DNA from: Ichthyophis bannanicus
Lineage: Eukaryota; Chordata; Amphibia; Gymnophiona; Ichthyophiidae
Length of the DNA: 64,000 bases
NCBI GenBank assembly: GCA_033557465.1
Contig: CM066051.1
Coordinates: 98,867,026-98,931,025 of the forward strand
Direction: 5' to 3'
The notes under the pieces are model-generated. The model ran no database searches and had not been told where the DNA came from. It saw nothing but the letters and a program-made list of their open reading frames with translations. Each line of letters begins with the position of its first letter. Within the stretch, counting starts at the first letter, position 1. Shown here piece after piece: positions 54,189-64,000 of the stretch. Both the position numbers and the translations under genes were made by a program.

Positions 54189-56940
54189 GTACGTATGTCT
54201 TTTGTGCGTGCGTGTGTGTGTGTGCACCGTGTCCTTGGGGATGGGGAATGGGGTACCAGGACTGAATGCAGTGCCGAAGGGTGGTGGTTGGGGAGATGGG
54301 ATTTTCAGGATCCAGTCATCTTTGTTTCCCTCTCCCTCTATTCATACCCCTCCTTCCTTCCCCTTTCCCTCTCCCTCACGTCCCATATGCTGCTCTGCTG
54401 CCTTTCTTTGCTGCATGATTTTGATCTACTCAGTTTTGTAATACCGATGCTACAAGCCGGGTTGGATAGGTAGATACAACCGAGGTTGTGTGTGTGCACG
54501 CGTGTTGATGGGGGAAGCAGACGATGATGGATTTTGTGATGGGGGAGTCAGATGACTGGGTAAAGAGAGAGAGATGCGGGAAGCTCGCTTTCTTCTTCAT
54601 TTTGGGTAAGGAGCTGAGAAGCGGTCCAAGGTGCGGAAGATAATCCTAAGAAACTAGACATTTAAGCCAGAAAGGGAGAGAACAAGGGGTGGGGGGAGGG
54701 AGAGTGGCATGCATGAATCTGACTGTGTGGCTATCACCATGCATCGTCCTCTACCCTCCCCCCCCCCTTATTGTGCCAAGCGCCACAGAATCCATCTCAT
54801 AACCGAGGCAGAGCCTTTTGGCTGTAATACATGCTTCTCATTTTTCTATTGGTTTCACTGTCTGAAAGATAAAAGGGAAGGGCTTTGCGGGTGTGGGAAG
54901 CCCCCCTTCCCCTTCAGCCGCAGCACTCACCCCCCTGGCAGAGAATCCCTTTCAGGGTTGCCAATTATCCATAATTAAGGGCCGGGACAAAGGCAAGGAG
55001 GGCAGAAGTGTGCAGTATGCGCTCTGTCAGAGTGAGAGCTGGGCAGGCGATCCGACAGCACCCTGCAGGAATGCCTTGACATCTGGAGCGCCCTCTCTTC
55101 GCTGAACAAGGCCCCCCCCCCCCCTGCTTTCCAACAAAGCCCTACCACCTTGCCTGTGGGCTGTGTAGGGTTTAAATAAAGGGGAGAGGGATGAGTGCAA
55201 GCGAGATCGATATTTCCCCATCAGGGCAGAGCTATGAGGGCCCTCCCAGCTGCCACCCTTCCGAAGCGAAATCCCAGCTACCTACTACCCTCCCCCCCCC
55301 CCCACCCCCCCCGAGAGATGCAATCCTAGAAGGAAGTATCTCCCGGACAAAAGGTTTCTAGCAGGGATGTATCTTTGAACCTGAGCATTTTTCCCTCTCG
55401 GCCCCGGGAGGTGGGAGGTGGGGGGGGGGGGGGGGAGGTTATTCTCTGCTGCAGGTACCTGGCAGTGGGAATGCTGGATCCTTCCAGGGAGGGTGGGACG
55501 TTCCTTCCCTGCCTGGCAGCAGCTTCCATGGTCCACAGACTGCAGGGGGGGTGGGGGCTGTATTAATTTAGAAGGGTGGGATGGCCATTTGATTGCTGAA
55601 ACAGAGCTGTAGTTTGGGCGGGGGGGGGGGGGGGTGGTCATGATGCGCGAGAGCCAGTTCAGACGGTTGCAGGCACTGCATACATCGACCCCTGAAGAGC
55701 GACATTGCATGGCTTCTCTCTAGGGATTGTTTTATCTGACACTGTGTTTGGGGGTGGGGGGCATTTCTTGTTAAGGTAAGCTACTATTTTTTCTCTTTCT
55801 CTGCTGTTTTTCTGTGTCCTGGAAGAGGGAGCGAGATGATAAGAGAGAAAGCTTTTGTTGTTATTTTTTAATGCGGTTATTTGAGGTTTGGGGTTTTTTC
55901 TCTTTGTTAAGTGGCGTGCCGTGAGCTTACGAGAAACCTCTTCACTGGTGGGGACTGGCATGTTCCTATCGGTGTTCCACACTGCGCACATCCAGCGGGC
56001 TTATACCTAAAATGGCTCCATCTTCAGGCTGGATTTTTTTTTTCCTGAGCGGAGGAGAAGGGAGACGTGTCTTCGCTTTTCATGTTGCGCAGGAGGGGAG
56101 GAGAGCTCAGGGAGTGGGGTGGAGTTGGGGAGGTGGGTTGCCGCTGCGTCTTGCTACCGGCTCTCAGGGGTGTCTGCCTGCTCCCTCCCTTGTTAATCGT
56201 TTAGGCCCATGGGTGGAAAGCCATTTGGAGAAAGCAAGTGCAGAAAGAGACTTAAGGTAGAGAAGCAGCATGCAGAGGTGGTAGGGTCAAGCCTCAGTTA
56301 TTCTACCAGCACATGGCAGGCAGAGTTAATGGAGACCGTGCCCCTTCCTTAGCTACAAGATGACCTTCACAGTTTCCTTTCCATGACAGAAGGAAAAGCA
56401 CAGGACCGTGTGTGGCTCCCAGCTATGACCTGGTTTACAGCTTAAAGCCATCTCACCAGCTCCCATACTGCATGACAGAGAGCAAGCAGTGTCATTTTAA
56501 CTTCTCCCCCTGTCCCAGTGGACTGTGGCAACCAGAGCCCTTGTGTTTTTCTAACCCATCCAAAACCTGTAGCTTCAGAGCGAGAGCCGATCCAAAGCCT
56601 GCGAATAAAGGCCAAAAGGGGCTCTGGGCCTGGATCCCCATTGGTGGAGTCTTGAAATGGGTCCATGTCACCTAGCCCAGACCAGGTTGGTCCTGATTTA
56701 TATACCATTGCATGTGTGTCCCTGCGGGACTGATGCCATGTGACCTAGCACCCATGGAGTGGCCTGTTGCCCACTGGAGGTATCTCTCATACTGGGTTAC
56801 TGACCTATAGTAGAGAAGCATCTGAGTCCAGACTATAAGGAAATCTCACTCTCACCAATAAAGAATGGGTGATATCCATTCCAAGTAAGTCGTCCTGGTT
56901 TTTCTCCTCTTCTGCATGTTGGAACGTCTGTTTCCTTCAT
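54189..56940. other. No gene recognised; CpG/G-run-rich DNA downstream of the candidate exon
   Basis: Contains a GT run (about 54206-54224) and several long poly-G or poly-C runs: about 55111-55123, 55292-55315 (C-rich), 55419-55437 (G) and 55617-55635 (G). No splice-bounded coding exon could be recognised. Confidence 0.4.
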
Positions 56941-57182
56941 TAGTTAATACATTTATGTACCATTTTCCTGGTTGCAGGGCCATTCAGAGAGGTGAATGTA
57001 AATGGAGAAAATCTCTGATGTGATACTATGTGCATGAACCAAAAATGTAACAATAATTCAGAGAGACCATGAATGCAAAGTAGAACATGCTCTACTGAAA
57101 ATATTTGTCTTTAAGCATTTTAAGGAGATAAAAACCAGCATGTGCTCCATCAAACCCAGGTCATGTCTATGTAATATGTAGA

Positions 57183-57419
57183 CAGAGGTTCGCAACCTTT
57201 TTGATTGTGTGGACCTCTCATTAACCTCCAAAGAGATCAGGGGCCCCCATTTTAACTTACTGCTCTTCTGGACCCCTCCCCTCTGCCCCAAGCCCTCTCT
57301 GTCTCCCTACTAATCTCTGTCTTCCCCATGACCAGTTTCTATCAGCCTCTCTTCTTTTTCAATTTTCTGTGTCTTGTGGACCCCACAGCGTTCTGCAGAC
57401 CACAGTTGGGAACCACTAA
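57183..57419. mobile_element. hAT-like MITE
   Basis: Left: cagaggttcgcaaccttttt and gtgtggacctctcattaacc. Right: cttgtggaccccacagcgtt and agaccacagttgggaaccac. The ends are imperfect inverted repeats of the 'agtGGTTCtCAACCttt' type, a common hAT-Charlie-like short element. No coding. Confidence 0.65.
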
Positions 57420-58620
57420 GCTAGACCTCCAGCCCCTATGATTCCCAAAATACTAACAAGGCATGCTGTCCTGCACTGCTTCTGAAACAAAAACCCAGCA
57501 TCTGATAGATCACTAAATCATCAAAACCTGTGTGAGCAAAATGCATAGCTTGGGGTGATTTTATAAAGCTTTTTCTCCAGGGTGTACGTGCATGAAAGTA
57601 CCCGCAATGACAGGAAGGTGTGTACTTTAATGCAACCTGTGTATAGGCATGTTTGGGGTCTAGGCATAGTCAGAGCAGAGTGTGGGCAAAGTCATCCTCG
57701 GGTCCTGAGCAGAGGAACGTGACTGCAAGTGCACTTTAGCCTTGGTTTCTGCAGCTTCCAACCAAGTCTTTCAGTTCTTCTCTGACCTAATAACAACTGC
57801 CACATTGTTCAGTAAAGAAGGGGGCAGCAGTTTAAAAAAACCCTCTGGCCTTTCTCTGAGCCAGATATAACTTGCTGAAGGTGTCCTCAAGCAAGCTCCC
57901 CAACTTTATCTTAAAGGTCAGTTGGAACTGTACCATGCAGGATGGCCAGTGCCTGTTACGGCTTAGAAAGTCAGTGCAGTGTTTGAGTATGAACTTGGCT
58001 CTAGACAGAGACATGGACCCATTCCTATCCCTCTGGGTGACTAGCGAGCACCTTAACTGTTTGATTTTGGAGCTTCTGAGTAGTCGTAACTAGGATGACC
58101 ACATAATGTACATTGTGTAAATCTAACTACGACATTACTAAAAGATGAACCACCGTTTTAATGCTCTTTATTCAGTAACGTGTTGAAAGATCTTAACCAC
58201 ACGTGCCAAGTATATTTATTTTTTTTCAAGCAATGGGTGAAATGTGGGCCTCTAAGCCAAGAGACCAGTCCAGCTCCATTGCCAAATCTCTAGTCTGCAA
58301 AATCACTGATACAGGCAGAGATCAGACCTTAAGCAAAACGAGAAGAGGATGAGCCTAACCCTGATGACACAGAGCCATCTGCTAATTTTACCTGAGTTGC
58401 CAGAAGTCAAGGCAACTATAGAATTCTGGCCTAGTGCATGGGGTATTCCTCCGTGTGCCTTTCTCAGTGGTGCCCTTGGTGCAAGGTCTGGCACGTGCAC
58501 AGGTTTGACATACCGCCATCTCTCATCATAGGCGTGAAAGTGCACATTACATAAGCAGCATATTAAACACACTAATAATCATGATGTAGAATAATGGCAT
58601 GATGCATGATTATCTAAAAT
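57420..58620. other. No gene recognised
   Basis: Nothing supported beyond short open frames. Confidence 0.4.
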
Positions 58621-58624
58621 ATAT

Positions 58625-58943
58625 AGGGCGGCATATTCAAAGGGATTTATGCAGTTTGCAGACCTGAAGGCCACATCAACCCTATGCATATGCTTTGCTT
58701 AAATGCTCCACTAACCAGTTAGCGACAGGGTGTTCCAGGGGCTGCGCCACAAGCTAGCCAGTTGGCGAGCTAAAATGCCTAAAGCTGGGACAGGTGAAAG
58801 GCCGCCATAACTTTAGTGGTTGAATATCACCACTGACTGGATTTCAAAGCGGATATTCAGTGATGAAGAGAGAATACAGCCTGGTACTGAACATCTGGGC
58901 TTTATTTAAAGTGGCGCTGGCCGCCATCATTGAATATGCCCCG
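58625..58943. mobile_element. Short inverted-repeat element (MITE)
   Basis: Left end agggcggcatattcaaaggg, right end attgaatatgccccg. About 12 bp is complementary. Length 319 bp, no coding. The 'ccgaatattcagtg' style inside recurs at 25265, 26760 and 39290, so related elements may be present there. Confidence 0.5.
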
Positions 58944-60235
58944 TAAGATCTTAAACCATGATGCGCAGCAACAACTCTCTAAAATACTTGGGACTTTAAA
59001 ATTGGAATTATAAATATGAGAGCCCAAGATTTAGGAAGAGCTGAAAGCTTTCTGAACTAGCCATGCTTTTATTCCCGTCCTAAACAGTTAGTCTGTGAGC
59101 CTGATAGGAGAACATAGTGCGTCCAGGAAGTTCTAGTTGTGTTGTAGTGTGCAATGTTCAGACCGGAGGGATCTGCTTGGATCATTGGCTATATACTGAG
59201 GTTGATTTAAGTGATGGCAGCAATAAACCTGTGTCAAAATTGTAAATTTTATTCTAGCTGCTGCTGGAAGAGAATGCGGTTTGAGTAGCGCCGGGGTTAA
59301 ATGCTCATATTGCTATATTCTGGAGTAGTTGGGGTCTTTTTAAGACCGCACAGGATAAACTGAAGTAGAGAAGAGTTACAGTAATCTAGCTTGGATTAAA
59401 GAAGGGCCAGGGTAACGGCAGTCATGTTATTCTTGGGTAGAAAAGGTCAAAGACATGGAATATAACGTAAATAATAGAGAGCAAGACTGACAAGGGAGCC
59501 TGCAATCGATGGACCTGCATTTAGAGATCATTAGAACCAGCTGAATCAGGGTGTCTCTGATTTGGGAGAATTTAACTTCATTCTATGCCAGATGCACACA
59601 TATACCCCTTCCTCCACTCTGAAATGACACGTACCCTCTTCCCCACATATTCCTTCACTATCTGAAATGTATACTCTCTCTATGTGCATGCATTCTGCCC
59701 CCCCCTTCTCTCTTCCCCCACCACCCATGCAGACATACTCTGGTAATCAGCAGAATTCTTCAGTGAGGACAGGAAAATAGTTAGCAATGAAAGGAAAGTG
59801 ACTCCTCGCCATCCAGGAACAATAAAAGGGCCCCAGGAAGGGATCGAGGCAATCCTGTAATACCTACATTTGACAGGGAGATCGTGTTTGCCCTCCCTTA
59901 ACAGACTCCAGCCCAGCCCCTAAAGGGCAGTGCTCCCTCTGCATCTACTGCAGCTTTCATTTGCCTCTCTGGGGTCTTTACTCCAACTCAGAGCAGATCC
60001 AGGTGCAGGAGGAGGGGACCACCTTATTCACGCAGCCCTAAAAATACTGGGAAGGAGATTAGTAAAGTTCTTTCTCAGATCCAGACAGTACCAGCATTGC
60101 AGCCGTAGCGTTATCTGTTTAAAAGTACCTCTGGCAAACTCTCCTGCTGCATATTATCCCCCACGTGTCCCCTTGTCCTCTCCCCCCATTTTTACCTCGT
60201 TTTCACAGTCATTGTCAGAATTGTATGCTGTCATG
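58944..60235. other. No gene recognised
   Basis: Nothing supported. A C-run lies near 59698-59706. Confidence 0.4.
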
Positions 60236-60240
60236 GGGCT

Positions 60241-60358
60241 TCTCAACCCAGTCCTTGGGACACATCACAATGAATATGCAAGAGAGAGATCTGCATATTC
60301 ATTACAGTTATGATGAATACCTGACTGGTATGGTGTGTCCCAAGGACTGGGTAGGGAA
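60241..60358. mobile_element. Short palindromic MITE
   Basis: Arms 60247-60267 (cccagtccttgggacacatca) and 60330-60351 (tggtgtgtcccaaggactgg) are complementary over 18 or more bases. An inner pair (gaatatgca near 60273 and tgcatattc near 60292) extends the palindrome. I recall similar 'cagtcctcgggacacacc' elements as widespread in amphibian and reptile genomes. Confidence 0.8.
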
Positions 60359-60929
60359 TCTCTATGCTATTATGCACTTGCACCTCTAAGCCCAGGAAAT
60401 CGCATATTAAACTAATCATCTTCCCCGTAGACACGAGATAGGAAAAGCTCTTTAAGAGTTCAGGTCCTAAATATAACCAAAATTAAATAATTGAGGACTT
60501 TTTAAAAGCTTTTCCTCATTTTTGGAGTTGGAGGAGAGGGTGGTAGGATCCCCCATTTTTGTTTTAGGAGGAGCTTGGGAGCTCTCTTTATTTTCAGGGG
60601 GAAGGGAAGCTGCCATCTTGTTCTCGTGCTGCTCTTGGCGATGGAGCATGAGCAGGTTCAAGCCAGGCTGAAAGAGAGAAAGATGGTCAAACTGACTGAT
60701 ACCCCACAGACAGCACAGAAAAAAATATAGCTGCACCTTCAATAGGAGACATTTCTTCTCTCCAGACCTAACCCCAGGAAATGGGTTCACTGGTATCATG
60801 CTTAAACTACAGGACACCGGCCCTTTGAATGCACTTGCATGCTTGAGGTAGTCGGAGAACCAAGAAGTGGGAAACAATTCAGATACAAGAGGATGTTAAC
60901 ATTCAGAAACATGAGCATGGAATGCAAAA

Positions 60930-61136
60930 TCAGGATGCACAGAAGAAAGAAGAACCCCAAGTACCAAGAAATTCAGCCAGAGACCAAGAAAATGTGGCAG
61001 AAAGATACAGATTGACTATATTGGGCACCATTGGCCGGTTTAAAATAATGTTCAACCATACTTTTTATATGTTTCCTATACATACTATATCCTATGAACT
61101 TCAGAGGGAAATCGTCTTTGCCACAGTGCGGTATAA
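60930..61136 (+). pseudogene. R2/R4-like LINE, C-terminal fragment
   Basis: gagaccaagaaaatgtggca, gaaagatacag and gaacttcagagggaaatcgt parallel the minus-strand copy at 22760-22990 (identical over gagaccaagaaaatgtggca). After a short inserted tail, 61180-61225 continues the match (catatcctggtttaggagtg). Confidence 0.6.
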
Positions 61137-61144
61137 AAATCCAA

Positions 61145-61176
<32 letters not shown>

Positions 61177-61180
61177 ACTC
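61117..61180 (+). repeat. Inserted tail with (AAAT)n microsatellite
   Basis: cacagtgcggtataaaaatc followed by about 9 copies of AAAT. It interrupts the flanking LINE sequence and resembles the 3' tail family at 27080 and 21041. Confidence 0.65.
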
Positions 61181-61269
61181 AACATATCCTGGTTTAGGAG
61201 TGAGGTTCCTTACTCTCATGGAGAGACTGACCCCAAGGAGCACAGTAGAAGCGCATGCTTTTCTGCTGT

Positions 61270-62575
61270 TTGTCTTAAAATGTACAATGTGAATCCTGCA
61301 TTGTGCGAATACATCAAGTTCACTATGAGAATACAGCAGACTACACTCTTTCTGAATTATAAAGCTGGACAATTTGGAATATTTCAGGGAGATTCTCTGT
61401 CACCATCCTTGTTTCCTCTGGCATTCTATCCACTGAATGTGCTTATTAACTCATTAAAGCTAAATACATAGCCCAATCCCAGAGGTACTAGATAACACTG
61501 ACTCTACCATTTGAAATAATTTTAACAGAACAGCTCCTGAGTAATGAAGAGTTTCTTAGATGGCATTAAGATAACTTTTCATCTGGACAAATGTGCAAAG
61601 GCACCTCCTTTAATGGAAAACCAAAAACATTTCTCTAATAAAGCTTAAACAGGAAAGTGTGTGTATAAATATCTAGGAGTAAAAGAACTTGCAACAATCA
61701 AGCACAAACTGCTCAGAAAAAAAAATCAGCACAAATGACTGAAACAAATATTGAAAACTGTTGAACAGCATGGAATAAGATACAAGTATCAATCAGTTGA
61801 AATCCCTGTACTCTCTTTTACAGCTATGGAATTGTAGACTGGCCCCATAAAGATTTTGAAAAATTGGATGTAAGAATAAGGAAACTTCTCCATGCATACC
61901 AGGTAATCTATAAGAAACTGTGTAGTAAAATGTATCATAGAAATAGCTGTCATTATAGGCCTTCAAGCATACTTAACAGCATCAACAGACCAAATACTCC
62001 AAAATTGCTGAAGTACAAAAGCGGATGACTAGAATCCGTTTCCATCTTTAAACATGGACAAGTGTTCGGACAAACAGAAGGAACGAGAGTCCACGTGGAG
62101 GGAAAGAAGCAATAGAATTTGCAAAAAAGGAGAAAAAGCTCTCTAAAGAATCAGACCAGAAAACAAGAAAAAATAACTGGCCAAAGCACAAATCAGCAGG
62201 AAATGCAGTTATTTCAGAAACCCCAAGTATATCAGAATGTGACACAGAACTGGTTCAGGAGACATGAACTTAAATCTGAAGATGAGGGATTGATAATTGC
62301 AATACAGGATAGTGATAAAGACAACCAGCACTGAAAAATCTGGTAAACCAGATAAATGCAGCTTCTGTAGCACTTAAATAAAAACAGTTGCACACATTGT
62401 GACTGTCAGTAGGACTATATAAAGAAAGGCACAATAAGGTAGCCCAAATCCTCTACTGGAAACTATGCAAATGCTATAAGATCACGGTACTAGAAAAAAA
62501 CACTGGGATCATAACCGTGACAAATCACTGCACAAGTTGTGATCACCTGGCACATTGCCATTCCCGCCAATAAAG
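61270..62575 (+). pseudogene. R2/R4-like LINE, RT to C-terminus, heavily decayed
   Basis: An RT block near 61376-61440 (GIFQGDSLSPSLFPLAFYPL) matches the RGIFQGDSLSPLLFCLAL pattern of this LINE group. Downstream, FEKLDVRIRKLLHAY (about 61855) matches 'LDRKTRKLLT', and SVGLYKERHNKVAQILYWKLCKCY (about 62405-62480) matches 'YKRRHDKVA..LHW.LC.KY'. Many stops and shifts occur between. The restriction-like endonuclease end is not seen. Which clade (R4, Dong, NeSL) I cannot say. Order relative to 60930 suggests a second copy or rearrangement. Confidence 0.6.
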
Positions 62576-62603
62576 CCCAAAGCAAGAAAACTGCAGATTG
62601 TAA

Positions 62604-63648
62604 TGTTGTTGTTGTTAAGTGCCGTCGAGTTGGAGTCGACTCATGGTGACCCTCTGGATAGCTATCCTAAATTGTGTTCAGTCTTCAGTCAGGTGGCTCA
62701 TTGTTGATAGACTGGTACCCGTAGCTGCTGTTATTCTTTCGATCCATCTCATTGCTTTAGGAAACAACTAAAGACTCTACTATTCCTGAAGAACTACGGC
62801 CCGAACACATTTTGAGACCTTCAACCATGGACTAACAACTTCCCCGCACGCTCTTTGCACAATCACTGTATAAAGCTCATGATGTAAATAGCGCACACTA
62901 ATCAACACGCCCACACACACACATACACACACACCACTGAACATTTATGCACACCTTGAACTCAAATACAATTCAATTGATTGTTTGCTGTGTAACCGCC
63001 TTGATTGAAGGAAAAGGCGGGATAGAAATACCATTAAATAAATAAAATAAAATTGCTGGCCTTCCTCTTTTGCGTTGACCTTCTATCTTGCCAAGCATTA
63101 TGTCTTTCTCTAATGATCTCTCTCTTCACATGATGTGTCCAAAGAATGAAAGTCAAAGTCTTGTCATCTGAGCTTCTAAAGAAAGCTTAGGTTTGATCTC
63201 CTCTAGTACCGACTGGTTTGTTCTTCGGGCAGTCCATGGTATACACAGTATTCGCCGCCAGCACCATAATTCAAAGGCATCAATTTTCTTCCTGTCTATC
63301 ATTTTCACTGTCCAGCTTTCACATCCATATGATGTTATTGAAAATACCATGGCTTGAACAAGTCGCATCTTTGTATGGAGAGAGACATCTCTGCTCTTGA
63401 GAATCTTATCTAGGTCTTTCATAGCCATTCTGCCAAGAGCAATGCGTCGTCTGATTTCTTGACTGCTTGTTGCTTCTTTATTGATAGTTGATCCAAGTAG
63501 GTTAAAGTTGTTCACAATTTCAATTTCTTCTCCTTCAGTGATGAACCTGTTGATTATGCCAGTTGTCATGATCTTTGTCTTCTTTACATTAAGGTGCAGG
63601 CCCATTTTGAGACTATGTTCTTTGATTGTGAGAAGCAAACGTTTCAGA
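62604..63648 (-). mobile_element. RTE-BovB LINE, copy 2, 5'-truncated
   Basis: The 3' end, with a (TTG)n tail at 62604, lies at the left. RT coding to 63648 includes MGLHLNVKKTKIMTTG, LGRMAMKDLDKILKSRD, VSLHTKMRLVQAMVFSITSY and DAFELWCWRRILCIPW. It is uninterrupted where copy 1 holds DIRS (63387-63400 in this copy), so it shows the empty site. It is interrupted itself by an L2-like piece at 62757-63051. Truncated at 63648, where CR1-like sequence begins. Confidence 0.92.
62757..63051 (+). mobile_element. L2-like LINE 3' end nested in BovB copy 2
   Basis: Begins ttaggaaacaactaaagact, encoding FRKQLKTLLFLKNYGPNTF (pol C-terminus), then a 3' UTR with a CA-rich stretch and the end ccgccttgattgaaggaaaa, ggcgggatagaaataccatt, (AAAT/AAAAT) tail. 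Flanked by a 6 bp duplication attgct (62751-62756 and 63052-63057). Confidence 0.85.
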
Positions 63649-63653
63649 TCCAT

Positions 63654-64000
63654 TAGATGATAAAGGGGTTAAAGGAGCACTAAGAGGCGACAAGGCGATA
63701 GCGGAGAGACTGAATGAATTCTTTGAATTCTTCGGTCTTTACTGAGGAAGATGTAGGGATGTTACCCACGACTGAAGTGGTATTTAAAGGTGTGGAAGAA
63801 TTGAAGGAAATATCGATACATCGGGAAGATGTCCTACAACTATTAGATAAACTGAAGAGTAGCAAATCACCTGGGCCGGATGGTATACATCCAAGGGTGT
63901 TGAAAGAACTGAAATTTGAGATTGCAGACCTGCTATCAGTAATCTGTGAACTATCATTAAAATCATCTCTAATACCTGAGGATTGGAGGATCGCCAATGT
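63654..64000 (+). pseudogene. CR1/Rex-like LINE RT N-terminal region, cut by the window end
   Basis: Two frames: RGDKAIAERLNEFF, then TEEDVGMLPTTEVVFKGVEE, LDKLKSSKSPGPDGIHPRVL, KELKFEIADLLSVICE and LIPEDWRIANV. This is the start of the RT domain in jockey-type LINEs. The spacing differs from the CR1 copies at 43-52 kb, so it may be a different subfamily. One frameshift near 63720. Continues past 64000. Confidence 0.75.

Noticed and set aside
54180..54473. 97-codon frame starting MVTVRMSF as a complete small protein
   Set aside because: Residues after the ninth base look like intron translation (GT runs, low complexity). A splice donor after ATGGTGACT is a better reading.

Overview
The window looks like intergenic DNA from a large vertebrate genome with many repeats. 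It holds fossil LINEs of several clades (RTE-BovB, CR1, L2-like, and an R2/R4-like group), a complete-looking DIRS tyrosine-recombinase retrotransposon, short palindromic or hAT-like MITEs, MIR-like SINE pieces, and an unusual concentration of minisatellites. DIRS, BovB and CR1 together with the tail style of the CR1 copies suggest an amphibian (perhaps a caecilian) or a non-avian reptile. That placement is inference, because no host protein was identified with certainty.

Layout. 0.2-18 kb: four large tandem arrays (40, 54, about 57 and 52-60 bp units) separated by unremarkable DNA and a degenerate retroelement-like stretch (9.5-11.5 kb). 18-28 kb: AT-richer DNA with scattered LINE and SINE fragments. 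28.3-37.7 kb: a nested composite. A minus-strand BovB LINE is split by a CR1 3' fragment and by a 5,630 bp DIRS element. The DIRS element has split inverted terminal repeats, gag, RT/RNase H/methyltransferase-like and tyrosine recombinase regions, and an internal complementary region. A second BovB copy at 62.6-63.6 kb gives the uninterrupted sequence, so the DIRS ends can be placed to the base (29662-35291), with no target-site duplication. 39.6-40.8 kb: a 65 bp minisatellite. 41.4-46.3 kb: CR1 and L2-like fragments. 46.3-52.5 kb: a 50 bp minisatellite split by a 3.1 kb block of head-to-head CR1 fragments plus a DIRS-end fragment. 53.6-54.2 kb: the best candidate host sequence, a CCAAT/TATA-like promoter followed by a 5' leader ending in a tiny coding segment and a possible splice donor. 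54.2-64 kb: G-run-rich DNA, MITEs, an R4-like LINE, the second BovB copy, and a CR1-like RT that runs off the end.

No intact host protein-coding gene, tRNA, rRNA or CRISPR array was seen. Most long open frames are by-products of tandem repeats whose unit lacks stop codons. The coding logic that can be followed is that of the retroelements: EN+RT for BovB and CR1, and gag plus RT/RH plus tyrosine recombinase for DIRS. Each copy carries visible lesions, though the DIRS recombinase frame looks intact.
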